Positions 1 through 12,058 of a DNA stretch of 64,000 bases are shown in pieces; position 1 is the first letter of the stretch, and the number at the start of each line of letters is the position of its first letter. The DNA is from Coccinella septempunctata. Taxonomy: Eukaryota; Arthropoda; Insecta; Coleoptera; Coccinellidae. The DNA is taken from contig NC_058192.1 in NCBI RefSeq assembly GCF_907165205.1, positions 3,596,001 through 3,660,000 on the forward strand, read 5' to 3'. Below the pieces are notes generated by a model, which saw nothing but the letters and a program-made list of their open reading frames with translations, did not search any database and had not been told where the DNA came from. The position numbers were made by a program, and so were the translations under genes.

Positions 1-2188
1 GGGATACTATATCCTATTTTTACTTATGAAACGATTTTCGGATTTGTTTCACTCGAATTTTCAGAATTTTTACTCTCTAATCTGCTGACACATTCAAACC
101 ACATGCGTTCACTTCGAAGGATCGCGATTGAATTTATGATTTTGTTGTATTAATTTCGGGACACCTGTATTTCAGTCGAATTTTGGGAGTTGAGTAACTT
201 CTTATTTCATTGAGTGGTCACTCTCAGCACGTTCTCGCTTGAATGAGATATTTTTCCAATAAACAATTAGGATTTTTCTCGCACTAGTGCGGTAAAGTTC
301 AATTTGCACGGGCCGGCTACTTTACTTTGGAATTGAATAATATTCTTCACATGCAATAATTGATTGAGGGGTCGGTTTTGTATAAAGCTGGATGTATTTC
401 ATCTTTACACAATGATGATGCCTTATCCTATCAATTTCCGCATCATTTCGAATCTGTTGCATGCTTTTCGTACTAGTGTGTGGAAAATATTCGGATATTC
501 ATCGGAAAAATCACATATTTCCCGATTCTGTATAGATAAACGCGCGAGAGCTTGCATTACTGTTTGGTAGGTAATATTTTTCTCTTTTGAAGAGACGAAA
601 TTTATTCGGTCACCTACAATGAAACGTGGTTTTCATTCTACTCTGAAGATTTCATCACAATTCTGATTGGGGAAAATGTGAAAGAATTGCGAGCTTCTGA
701 AATTAATATAAGTTTTTGACAATCATCCATCTATTTACAAAATTAGTTGCAGTAGGATTATCTGATGTAGTGAGTAATGTTCGAAGATCAAAGAGAAGAT
801 TACTACGTTCCTCTTTGTAGGTGACATACGATTGATTTCTGTTCGGAAATTTGCGATCCTTGAAAAATTGTGTAGTTTCACCTTTTGTATAAAATAAAAC
901 TCATCGATAAGTGTTATTGAGATTAAAGAGAAGAAATCGTTGTATGATCCTTGAATTTTTATACGACAATTTTTCCTCAAGGCTATTCCACCGACCAATT
1001 TAACAAATTTGAAGAGCAGAATAATGTAGAGTCGTTTGATTTCCTCGTCTTTCAAGAGCTATACTAGCTTAATTTGAGAATACCTGTATAAATTCGTTGT
1101 ATATTGTACAGATTCATTCAGTTTTTTATCGATTAATAGTTTCCTAGTTGTAGAGTATACTCAAATTTCGCTACCATTTCAATTGAACTTCGTTTGCTAG
1201 TTCCATGTAGAGAATAGTTTCTCTAAAATTCTAATGTAAGCTAGAATTTAGGATTTGAAAAAACAATTCATATAATGTTGAATTTCAGAGGAATCTAAGG
1301 ATTATTCCATTTATTATATTGAACAATGCCCTCATTTAATACTTGTATATAACTTTTTTGATTGGTAGGTATGATTTTTTTGTATTTCGAGTCATTTGAA
1401 ACATTCGTTGGAAAATAAGATGCCTTGGTCGATCAAAATTGGTGGGTTTCAATCGATATAAAAATATCAAACTGATTTAATGAAAAAAATCGATATAATT
1501 CAAGTGATAGGGCTTTTTGTCTCCACTCTGGGCTGAGAGTGAAGCACAGCACTTGCACTTGCTTAAAGTCATGGAAATAAAGATGTAGTTTTCATGGGAA
1601 CCGTCTTCCAAATCTGGAAATTCATTTCGAACCTTCTTCAACTGTATTTTAATCTCCCAAATTGAAGCTTTTCTCAATGAGAAACCGCCCAGAATATTTC
1701 CCAAGGCATCGTCTTGATTTGTATTGAAGGTTTGAGTTGAGTTCGTTATAAACTGTTACCTCGGGTAAATTCTAATTGTTATAAACGTTGTTGGGGAATG
1801 AGGGTGGAAATCTTCATTCCCACGATTATTTGAAAACGATTGTTTCATTCAGTTTGGATTTCCCGAAACTATTTGTCTATTTTGTTCATACGATCATTTG
1901 AAACACTGTGGTAATATAATATATCTGAATGCCTTGTCATTATCGTTTTTCTATCTATTAGAAAATCCACATTTAATGTAAGGATGGTAAGCACAATTGA
2001 TGTGCTCTTTTTATAAAATAAAAAGTACAAAAATTTACTCTTTATTATTCCTTTTCAGATGTTTGCTCTAAGAACTATATTTACATAGTTTGGGTTTTGC
2101 TTACTTAAATTATTCCATATGAATATATACTTCAGTTTATGAGTGTCTTTTCATTTCATCTCTGAAATGTGAATGGCGAAATTAATTA
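1..2188. other. Downstream flank of Nha, no gene seen
   Basis: AT-rich sequence with only short chance reading frames on both strands. I see no recognisable protein, RNA gene or clear repeat. Confidence 0.6.
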
Positions 2189-2194
2189 TTTATT
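2189..2194 (-). terminator. Candidate polyadenylation signal of Nha
   Basis: AATAAA on the minus strand (TTTATT on the plus strand), about 120 bases beyond the Nha stop codon. A second copy lies at about 2041-2046. No transcript evidence is available. Confidence 0.5.
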
Positions 2195-2311
2195 GTCCTC
2201 GTTTACAGCCCACGTTGCTCTCTTATTTCCTCTAGAATCTTTCGTACAATAAACAGAAAATCGAGTAGAATATAAAATGGAAGACTAGGTCGATGATTGG
2301 AATTTTTCGCC

Positions 2312-2632
2312 TCATGTGTTCTCATCGGCGCTTTTCTCTCTATAGCTTATTGAATTCTCTATGTTCGCTGTTTCGATGTCGCTTTTTTCCTCTTCTTCAT
2401 CTATGATACTTATATCTCTGATCGACGGTCTGTGACTCCTTCTCCAACCTTCGGGTACGTCGGGAAACTTGGTCTTTGTCAGAAGACGAGGACCACCAAG
2501 TGAGATGAGAATGGCACCGGTTGGAGCTGTGAGAAGTATCGAGAGAATGCAGACCATAAGTACTTTTTTCGCATACTCGTGCTCTTCTGAATCCTCCGCA
2601 ACGATGCCTAGTGTGACTGGTCCAAGAGCAGC
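2312..2632 (-). CDS. Nha: Nha coding exon 8 (C-terminus and stop)
   Basis: It starts on a codon boundary after TTTTTCAG with AALGPVTLG, contains the last membrane segment (VLMVCILSILLTAPTGAIL) and ends in an acidic, Ser-rich cytoplasmic tail. The stop is at 2312-2314. Confidence 0.92.
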   Translation of the reverse strand, partial: AALGPVTLGIVAEDSEEHEYAKKVLMVCILSILLTAPTGAILISLGGPRLLTKTKFPDVPEGWRRSHRPSIRDISIIDEEEEKSDIETANIENSISYREKSADENT

Positions 2633-5600
2633 CTGAAAAAGTTGATTTTTCAGTTAAAAAAGGTAGGTTAGATATTTTCAACATCCAAAACACCAATAAG
2701 CTTCCATTCGGAAGATTGTACTCTTTGGAGAGCTTCTGAGGGGTACCTCAATCTCACCTAGGAGAATCAAGATAAAAATACACGAGAACTCACTTGAACT
2801 GTAGCCTTCGACATCCAGGACAAGGCCACGAACAGCTTCTCTTTCAGGTTGAGCTTGCATCCGATTCCGATGAGAATGGTGAGCACGATTCTGATCAAAA
2901 CACCAACTATGAGTATCGCTAGAGAATACGTTACGATTTCTGGGTCCAACTCGTTGATTTTGATCTGTGTGCCGGTGACCCCAAAAAGTATAGGCTCGAA
3001 AATCATCCAGAATATTTCGAAAGCCGTTGCCGCTGGATTATCCTCAATTTCCCAACCTTGATTGGACCAGAAGAATATCGCCATGAAGGCTGCAGTCACG
3101 CAACCCAATGGACCAGCGCCCCCATACCCTGAAAATTAGAAAATGTACTGATTCCAAATCGTAATTCAACAATATATGAAAAAACTCACCAATGAGATCA
3201 CTGCCGAAAACTGAAATCATTCCTCCAACCAATAGGAGCAGAATTCTGAGGGGTACCATGAAGGGGTCGTGTTTTTCTGGTGTATAATTACATATAACTC
3301 CCCATAGGACTCCAAAGCCTAGTCCTCCTATCACAGACACTGGTCCGCTTAGAATTTGCGATGTGACAGAATCATCTGAGAACATTATGCTCTTTCCAAT
3401 CCCGAAAATAGCCACTGATAAAGCGTCACATATACCAGCAACAGCTATGATCAGAGTTGGAATACCTTTGGCAACACCATAGCCTGAAAGAAAATAATTA
3501 AATCAAAAAGTTCCACGGTTTTATTTGAATCTATACTAGAGGTATTTGAGAATCCAATAAATTCTACGATATACTCGAGTTCACATGTGTTATATAGCTA
3601 AATTAATCGATACTCTCGAAGCCAATAACCTTTGACAAGATGGGAATCATTTCTAGAGTTCTCTAGGGATCTTAAAAAAGATTTAAAAGAGCAGGGGTCA
3701 GCGTCTTCTGCCTCTAAATTTGAATTTGAGTGATTTATCAATGTGATATTGGTTCCAAACATCAACTGATAGATTAAGGTTCTGCATCTCCCTGGTGAAA
3801 TGAAATAAGCAAAGAGGATAACCAGATTTCTCACTGACCTTTAGTTCTGAGTCGAAAAAGGCATGGTACTACCACAGCTGGAGATACAGCAGCCACTATG
3901 CATCCCAGTAAAAGCGCCCAACTCAGCGGTAGTTCCAGTAGATAAAGCGCAAAAATTGCTACAGTTATCATTTCGATGAACCATGGGCCAAGACCTAACT
4001 TGAGCACTGTGAATTTCAGTCTTTTCAATGCATGCGGATCCAAGTCCAGTCCAGCTCGTATGAGGATGATAACCAACGCTATATTTCTGCAGAAAAAAGG
4101 AACTATTTCAGCTTGATTACCTCATAATATGAAAGGGGTTGATGGTCACCTCAACTCCTTCGTGATATCAGAATACGAATCATCGATATCCACAACCCCG
4201 ACGTTTTGGAAAATTAGTCCGACAAACAGCATCCCTATCAGGGCTGGCAGCGTGGTCAGGCTCATCAACCATCCTCCCAGATGTGCGCATATACTTAAGA
4301 TGATTAAGGTATAAACTTTTCCACCAGGGGCCGCAGTTTCTCCAACTATCGCATACAAGACGCAATACGACAGCGTTCCTATCAGAATCAGTGCAACAAG
4401 TCTGGAGAATTGCCTGTAGGTTGGACAGAAAGGATATGGACACATAGAGGACCAGAAGGTTGGCTGCCATGAGGGATGAGACTCTTCCGATCTGCATCTG
4501 ATGCAGAAAGTATACCACCAAGACCTGGAAGAAAAAATTCGAATTATAGGCGACAAACGCATCGCTTCCTGCCTCTCTTAAGCTGTCAAAAACTTCTGAG
4601 TTTTTGAAAATGAATTCTATTAATTCAGTCTATGGAAATGAAACATAATTTTCGAATATTAGAAGGCGAAATTAGGCTGATGAATTGAAGGAATACTTGC
4701 CTGTTTTCATTTTCGTCTATCTCAGAAAACCTCGTTTTTGAATGTACTGAATCCGCCACGGAATGTTTTTTGATATGCGCATCACCGTTAGAACTGTGCT
4801 TACCACTATCTGCAACAAAAGGAATCATTCTAACAAGCGCATGCTGATTTCTTCCAACAAAACTGATAAAATTCTCGAATTAAGTCATTATCTTTCGAAT
4901 GTATACCTAATTAGCAGAGGGAAAAAAGTGGAAACTATCTGAAAAATTTCTTGCGATTCTTAACATCGCAACGTGTAGTATTTTGCTGTATATCTTACGT
5001 TTTAGGTAGTGAATATGTTCATGCACATCGTGGGTCTCTGCCATAAATATTGATTTCTGAATTGAATGTCAGTTTCCTGACGTTAATATAATGGTATCGA
5101 TTCAGTGATCGATCTCCTAATCAACAAATGAAAAATCTCCTTCTACTGTAGTGTTATTTTCTACAAGATGTTGGGAGAGTACATATATCAACTCATTGAA
5201 CAATGGAGAAAGCAAAATATTTTCTCATTAAGTTATTAATATACGAAAATTCATTCACCATAATCATTTTTCTGGAAGGAGTTGACCATAGAACTCTTCT
5301 TCCGTACAGGCCCCTCCAATATGTGATCAGATGTAGCCGATGTTTTTCTATTTCTAGAAGGCGATTCAAAACCCGGATTATCAATGCCGATGATGCTCAC
5401 TCTGCGATTTGATGATGGCGGCTCCATCAAAGGACTCTGAGTATTATTCCCCGGTATATCTGGAAAATAAAGTTCCACATCTCAATATTCTGAATAATCC
5501 TACTGAAAACCATAAAATGCCAAGAAATGAGTTTATGAAATATGCTATTTGTGGTGGCCTCCTAGATTAATTCATTTTGTTGTTCGTCCTCAAGCTAACA

Positions 5601-7527
5601 CAACCAGAGCGTTAGATATGATCTCTATTGTCGGTTTTTATTATTTTTTTATTTATGAAAATGCAAAAATGTCACGTTTTCGTTTAGTGCAGTTGAATTC
5701 GTTCTTGAGAATTAAGGTTTATTTGAGGACATTTGTTGATTATTACGTAAAGAACAATCCTCTTCAACGTAAGCGTGAAATAATTTGTCATATTCGTCTC
5801 GACTACTATTACTATCACATATTTCATTTAACCGCTTATACTGTTTAGTATGCAAGGCAGGAACTTGCTATGTTCGGAAGGGAATTGAATTAAGAATTCA
5901 GTTGAAGGAAGACTCACTGCAAATAGGGCCAAGTTCAATGAATTTTCGAATGATTTCGTAACAGACAACCACGAAAAATTTATTCAGAATGAATCCTTCA
6001 TCTATTCACATATACATCAGAAATAATCCAATTTTTCAGAGCAGAGAATCAAAGTATGATATCACTGATAGGAGAAATAAAGCTCACGACATTTCTAGAT
6101 TGTTTGAGTTTAATAAATTGAGCTGGATCAAAAGGATTGAAGGAATTCCTTGTAATTAGGTTTATATTATTTTTCTACATATTACCTGCAAGAAGATGCT
6201 TGCGATAATTTCACAATAGCATCAGCGGAATAATAATTACATTATTAGATATCTAGATTTCTAATTGAATCATTATCTGTTAACCATGGGAATATATCAA
6301 TGAAAATTCCAGAGGAACGGAAAGAGAAGTTTGTTTCTGCATAATCAAGAATACACACTGCGAGAAATGTTTTTTTTTCTGTAGTAATCCCGAAATTTGG
6401 AATATATTGCTACAAGCATATACCTCTTTTAGAATATGGATCGCATTTAGATCTACGATGATTTTTCTGGCAGATAAAAATTCGTCAGTTGCACAAAGAT
6501 TATTACTGGAGGTGCTGCTCTTTGAGAAATATTTTCTCAAATGTCGACAAATTATTCCTTTTCCCCCTTCAAATAAGAATATGTTTTAAAGTAGTTTTCT
6601 TTGGAATATACTCGTATACATTTTCGAACGTATTGTGAAATAATTATTTCAAAATCAATTGAAAACATAACGAATTTTTGCACATTTTATCACTCTCTCC
6701 CCATGCATTATTGAGAAAGACTTACCAGTCATCGTGTAATTTTTCAAAAACAGAATGACTATCCACTATATCCACTAGTACCTCCTGAATCACTTCAAAA
6801 GTTTTTGTCCGAAACTAAACAAACCGTGAGCACCGTTACTAAAACCATTCCAAACATTCATACAAATAGATTCCATCCCAGTTTTCCTAACAAAAACCTA
6901 ATCCTTGATCTTGAAATTCAGCTGACTATGGCACGGATGATTCAATAGGTGTACTGAGTTTCACCTACCACACAATACCTTTTATACATTTAGATTAGGC
7001 GATTTGAAGTCACGCTGTCAAAGCGAGCGAGTCTATAAAATGGTGAAGAAGTTATCCATACTGTATGTAACGTTTATGACGGATATGCTACTGTAGGTAG
7101 GTCGAAAAAACTTCTCAAAAGTGGGAAGTACGAAGTACTTATAGGTGAAGATCATAATATTAACAAACTCTTACTTACCACATATTGCAAAAGAAAGGAG
7201 GAGAATTGGTAATATAACCAAATCGTTTTTCATGATTATATACTGAGCTATACTGAATAAATATTTGGTCTCATTTTATTGAACAGACTAATTAGTATAA
7301 TTCTTGAAACAAGATTTAGCTAGATACAAGAATACAAAGTTTGTAGCTGAAGTGAATAGTTCAATCGACAATTGGTATTTATAATAGATCAAATCTTGTA
7401 GAACGGTCGCTGAAAGTAAAAATGCCCATTGTTGCTTACCTAAGGTAGAAGCCAACAAATTTTTTTTCCTGACCGGTCCCTTTCTGTCTGCATTAGCAGA
7501 CATAGCTGAAATTTTTCTAGTAGCCAT
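2312..7527 (-). CDS. Nha: SLC9B/NHA-type Na+/H+ antiporter, complete gene (8 coding exons)
   Basis: This is a plasma-membrane monovalent cation/proton antiporter of the CPA2 family; insect members are known from renal tubules. Joined coding exons (minus strand): 7527-7440, 5459-5259, 4809-4701, 4524-4150, 4086-3839, 3483-3190, 3128-2794, 2632-2312. They total 1971 nt, or 656 residues plus stop, about the family length. Residues 1-132 are a hydrophilic cytoplasmic N-terminus. From about 150 the protein is a multi-pass membrane domain with family signatures: MCPYPFCPTYRQF, GETAAPGG, RNIALVIILIRAGL (258-271), SPAVVVPCLFRLR, GYGVAKGIPTLI (341-352), GYGGAGPLG and KATVQAALGPV. The tail after about 575 is acidic and hydrophilic. 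Every junction keeps frame and has consensus sites except one GC donor. The expected Asp-Asp pair reads Cys359-Asp360. The start is the first in-frame ATG after a probable 5'UTR acceptor at about 7548. Which insect paralogue (Nha1 or Nha2) it matches is not resolved. Confidence 0.93.
2794..3128 (-). CDS. Nha: Nha coding exon 7
   Basis: It runs from an ATTTTCAG acceptor to a GTGAGT donor. It encodes GYGGAGPLGCVTAAF, the FEPILFGVTGTQI segment and LSWMSKATVQ, all recognisable NHA family blocks. It ends on a codon boundary. Confidence 0.92.
3190..3483 (-). CDS. Nha: Nha coding exon 6 (ion-site helix)
   Basis: It runs from a TTCTTTCAG acceptor to a GTGAGT donor. It encodes GYGVAKGIPTLIIAVAG, then Ile-Cys-Asp at the position where family members carry the paired acidic ion site, then three further hydrophobic stretches ending GSDLIG. 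Confidence 0.92.
3839..4086 (-). CDS. Nha: Nha coding exon 5
   Basis: It runs from a TTTCTGCAG acceptor to a GTCAGT donor. It encodes NIALVIILIRAGLDLDP, two further hydrophobic segments and SPAVVVPCLFRLRTKG. Human NHA2 has RAGLGLD where this protein has RAGLDLD. Confidence 0.92.
4150..4524 (-). CDS. Nha: Nha coding exon 4 (first membrane segments)
   Basis: It starts after TTCTTCCAG and ends at a GTGACC donor. It encodes the Cys-rich MCPYPFCPTYRQF block, the GETAAPGG loop and the LTTLPALIGMLFVGL segment typical of insect NHA proteins, ending two bases into the Arg codon of ELRNIAL. Confidence 0.9.
4701..4809 (-). CDS. Nha: Nha coding exon 3 (residues 97-132), ends at a GC donor
   Basis: The acceptor is TTTGTTGCAG. 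The peptide is hydrophilic (SGKHSSNGDAHIKKHSVADS and on). The only donor that keeps frame into exon 4 is AG|GCAAGT, a classic GC-AG site. No GT alternative in the right phase is apparent nearby. Confidence 0.75.
5259..5459 (-). CDS. Nha: Nha coding exon 2 (residues 30-96), possibly skippable
   Basis: It is bounded by a TTTTCCAG acceptor and a GTGAAT donor. It enters and leaves in the same phase and is 201 nt, so skipping would keep the frame. It encodes a Ser/Asn/Pro-rich cytoplasmic segment with EGPVRKKS, echoing GPVRKKN at the end of exon 1. Confidence 0.78.
7440..7527 (-). CDS. Nha: Nha coding exon 1 (start codon, residues 1-29)
   Basis: The ATG is at 7527-7525. The short basic peptide contains GPVRKKN and ends one base into a codon at a GTAAGC donor. 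A good acceptor (TTTCAG, about 7548) lies 20 bases upstream of the ATG, so a 5'UTR intron probably precedes it; the untranslated first exon was not located. Residues are few, so the exon rests on its donor and its matching phase with the next exon. Confidence 0.72.
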
Positions 7528-10500
7528 TGTATCTTCTAGGTTGTCATCTGAAACAGATCAAAAAAATTGTTCACGTATTGTTCAGATGTGTAAATCGTTT
7601 GGGAAATGGTTCAAGAGACATCCTTGGTATTTTTGTGAGGAAATCTCGATTTGCCCATGAGAAGGGCATTCACATTGAGAGAATTTCATTTCTAGATTCG
7701 CGAAACTCCAGAGATGCATAGCTTTGAGTGATATTATTTATGTTTTGCTATAATAAAAAACTCTTCTTGTTTTTAACTGCGATCGAAATCAAGTTTAGGC
7801 TCATTACCAGAGAATACTTGAATTCTAGGATAAATATTTGCTTCCAACTTTTCTCCGTGAGATATACGGGGTCTTTCAGTAATGGGATTATTGGAACTGG
7901 AGAATAATCTGTTAAAATATTGATATAGAGCTCAAATCTCTCATTAAAAATCAGATCCAAAATGAGGTTCGTTGATTCAAATTCAAGAATCATTGAATAA
8001 TATTGGAGGAACGTTTCTGGCTAATTCCAGAGGCGTAGGACTGGGGACATGGGAGGTTGATTGTCCCCAAATCTCATGAGGCGACTCTCATAAATTTTTT
8101 TAACTCTGCAAGTCAAACAGAAAGTTACAGGAATGATTTTATTTCAGTGAGAATTATTTGAGTAATATTTTTCGAGAAAATTAGTTCTTATAGTATTTTG
8201 AAGTTTATTATTGAAATAAAGGGAGTACAACCTCACTAATACGTAATTGATGGGAGTAATATGGAGTCCAAACTTTAAACCTCAATTGTTTGAGCCCTAC
8301 ATTCTCCAGTTCAAATACTGAGACTCTTTAAAATGTGGCCACGAATCTTCAATTTACCTTTAGAACGTGTGATTTTAATCCTAGGCGGTTTCATTTGAGC
8401 AGAAATACTGCCTTATCGTACACTTCACTTATTCAATCCACCTTTTAAGCTAGTATATTTGAGACAAGTTTCTTACGCATACGTCAATAACATAACTGCC
8501 TGTCTCGGCTATCTACAGCGGTTACAATTATTATTAAAATACCATCCATAACACGATTATATTGTCGGAAGTTGATCTTATTACGGCATAATTTGCAATG
8601 TGATATACAACGGGCGTTTTGAGATCTGTGTAGATGATATATGGGTAAACAGGCAGACGAGTCTGAGTTTTCTGGCTCACCCACATCCTTCCAATTTCTA
8701 TAATTCAATTACTTTCTGAATTAGCTTAAAGATATTCAAAGAATGCATAATCAGAGTGGCATTGGCGAATTGGCATAAGCCAAATGAATTCAGACGATAA
8801 TCTCGAACCAATAAAGAAAGACCCATATTCAGATTTTTCAATTCTTCAATTCATAGTTGAATTTTCAAAATTGCCATGTTTAATTTTTGACGGAAAACTC
8901 ATATTGTGTTCAAGGCGGGTTATAATGTCTTGTCGAGTTACATTATAAAGGTTTATTATTGGAAATATAAAAGGAAGCACACCTGTGATGGTTGAATTGT
9001 AGGTAATCAATTATCAAATGACGTCTGAAATTCTTCATTGAATTTACCAAGCGATCATCACGTTTGTTGATATAAAATTCAGTTACGTCAATTAGAGAGA
9101 ACTATCTATGTGGCTATCAGTTGACTATTTGCTATTAATTCAATTATCTTCAAAAGAAATAGAAGATTTCGTGAAGGAAATTTTTGAATGAATCTGAATA
9201 TTTTTAATTTTTCGTTGATTCAACAGTAAACTACCGACTGTAAAGTGTTTCAGGTGGAGCGAAAAAGATTCATTAAAACTTTTCTACACCTCTTGACAAT
9301 CATACAATTGCATCGATCTAGTAGTAACCAGAAACTATTTGTTTTTCGCTAGTACAATCTGATTGTTTGTATTGCGTTTTGTGTTCACATTCCTGCCTAT
9401 TTGGTCTTGCTATTTATTTTCATTGTTGTTTGTCTTCATGAAAGTGTTATACAGTTAAAACTCATTTGTTAGCATGAAGGTGCAAAATGACTTCTCAAAT
9501 GGCATATTATCACCTTTTCTCCTTTCAAAAATCACATGGGACATAATACAGAAATTTAGTGTCATGATCATGTCATGTGATTCGTCACGAGTGAATTGTT
9601 ACGTAATATAAAGAAAATTAAATAGGTGTGCACTAGTCATCGCTCGAAGAGATCTTGAATATCATTATTTTATTCATATATGCATTCAAAAAGGCTGCAA
9701 AGTTAGGTTCATCATTTCCGAAATAGAGAATCGTAGTGTGAAATTTGCCTAGTTGTTTTTACCAGCAACAAGCAGCCTATAAAACTGGAGTTGATTTTTG
9801 TTATCACAGACACTATCAAGTTGACTCTCCCTCAGTCTTTGACGTGAATTTTTTCTAACTTGAATTGGTAAGGAAGATATGGTTCAAAGTAAAAATTTTG
9901 TAAATATTAATGAAACCATTCCTGTAATCATATCCTCTATTTGTTTTGATTATGTTGGAAGACATTATGTTCCACATAAGTTCCTCATAATTTGACACAT
10001 TTCCAAAAGCGTCTACTCATTTGATTCAAATTTTTTTTTGTGATGAATATTTTCGTGAAAAAATATACAGGGTGTACAAATTGGCGGATATTTTTAACCA
10101 TAATTTGCTATATCCTGTTGTATGCAGCAACTATAACAGGAGGGTTCTTCGTTTTTGTCTCAGACATGGTCAGATTGTTCAGAATTGTTCGTTTATGATA
10201 TCCAGATGAAGGAGACACGTTCTAATGAACAAATAAACTCTTCATACCATACGATCAAACTGTTCTGTCGCTACTCTTCTTCAATGGCGGCATGGTTGGC
10301 TCTTAATCAATAGTTCTGCCAATTCAGTTCCATTTTACATAGCCATTATACCCTCCTACTTTCATTTTTTAATATCGAATGTATCTGCAGTTCACTTTTT
10401 CGATGATAAAGAAGATAAAATGTTTTTTGAATTGGATTTTTCGACAACTTCAAATTCCATCTCCAAAAAGTATCAGGGGTCTCAACATTAGAATCAACAG

Positions 10501-12058
10501 CTATGAACCTCAAAGGAAAACAAATTCATCGGCATTCAAACTATCTATGAGGTACAAAAAGCGAAAATGTTATCGGTTTTTTTATGAAGAGAAATAAGCT
10601 GATATTCAAATAGATTTTGAATAAAGAAGCTCCGTTTGATTGTAGGATTGAAAATATTTTCATACGGAATTATTGTCGATAGTGAATATATTTTATGTAT
10701 GAGCAAAATAAAATTTGGTGTCCATTGAGGCACAAGAAATAACTGAATGATGCGTACTTCAGATTATTGTGATAAGATGATCAAATCGAATAGTTATATT
10801 ATCATTCAGAAATACAATGCGGTCAGCTCAGACTGTGTCACAATTTCGAGGATGCAGGTTGGATAAAAAAAAGCCAAAGGAGCCTACTTACAAGAAAAAA
10901 TCACAGAAAACTTCAACGATTCATCTGTATCACGGATTGTTTCTTATCGAACTTCACACTGACATAATAACGAACTAAATCAATGAAAAATGTGCTTCAG
11001 ATCGAATTGAAAACGATTGTTGTATAGATAAGTTCGATTACCCACCTGATTGCATACTAAACTATAAACAGATTATCTAAAGCCAGACATGTAAAGGAGA
11101 GGTGACTGAATTATTAAAAAATCGATGCGTTTTAGATGAAAACTAATCATCATGTAAACGGTTCTCCTTCATTATGAGAGAATTGTGCTTCAAATAGTTA
11201 GACTTCGAAAGTTAATCTGATTTGCGTCCCTGAAAGTGAATTTTCACTATTTTTTAAACGTCCGAAGATGCCAAATGCAAAGGAAATCATGCTTGTTTGT
11301 CAAAATGCTAATTTGGGAAGTAGCACTCTAACTGTTCACCATTGAACAGAATCTGATTTGTTACTTCCTCGGACCAGCAAGTTTTTAGTCCAAATCATTT
11401 TTTGCATTGGATAGCAATTTTGTAGATTTCCAGTCTTAGAAGATTCCTCCAATTAGACCCTCTTTCGGTTTTCTTCTTCTCTTGCAACTCTATTATGTAG
11501 GTTCATTTTCCAGACCACAGAAATGTTGAGTTTTGGTCCTTTCCTGGTGAGTGCATTGACCTTTTAATTTCCAAATGACCAAGCATTTTCCAATGGAGAA
11601 AATTATCTGACCTTGAACGTACAAATTCAAATTTTTCGCGGAGTTTCAAGTCTAGAAAGGGTCATCATGTTGGAGAAAAATCCACAACCTCCACAAACAA
11701 TTATCTATGTCAAGTGGATGTTTTCCCTCATTCTTTTCCAATAAACAATAAACATCGGGTTCCCTTATCTGATCACATGACGAATGATGATTCATCTGAC
11801 ACTTCAAAATTGAAGTGGAAGCACAACGTTAATTTATATTCGAGTGGAATCACAGGATCAGCTCTATCACTCAAATGATGTTGATGTTCGGGCAATTTTT
11901 GGGAATCTGGATGATAATGATACAATTGGCGAGTGAAGCACTACATGCATGATATTATCGCCCCTTGACATAAGAGCACCCATGCAAATGCTATACATTT
12001 CGGTTAATGCAAAAAAAATTGGATTCTCGAGACAAAATTTTAGGAGACCCCTTTTTTG
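7528..12058. other. Intergenic region upstream of Nha
   Basis: It should hold the Nha 5'UTR exon and promoter, which I cannot place. Reading frames are short and AT-rich. Two features stand out: a TATA box with a possible start region near 9778, and a TACAGGGTG end at 10066 like those of the foldback elements further right. Confidence 0.55.
9778..9870 (+). promoter_or_regulatory. Candidate TATA-type core promoter with short leader
   Basis: TATAAAA at 9778-9784 is followed about 25-35 bases on by TTATCACAGACACTATCAAG and a possible donor (TTG|GTAAGG) near 9870. The layout resembles insect secreted-protein promoters with a short first exon. No convincing coding exon follows, so this may be chance or a dead promoter. 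Confidence 0.22.

Noticed and set aside
2735..3260. Shared 14-base string TTCTGAGGGGTACC in an antiporter intron and in exon 6
   Set aside because: The surrounding sequence does not match, so it is not evidence of a duplicated exon.
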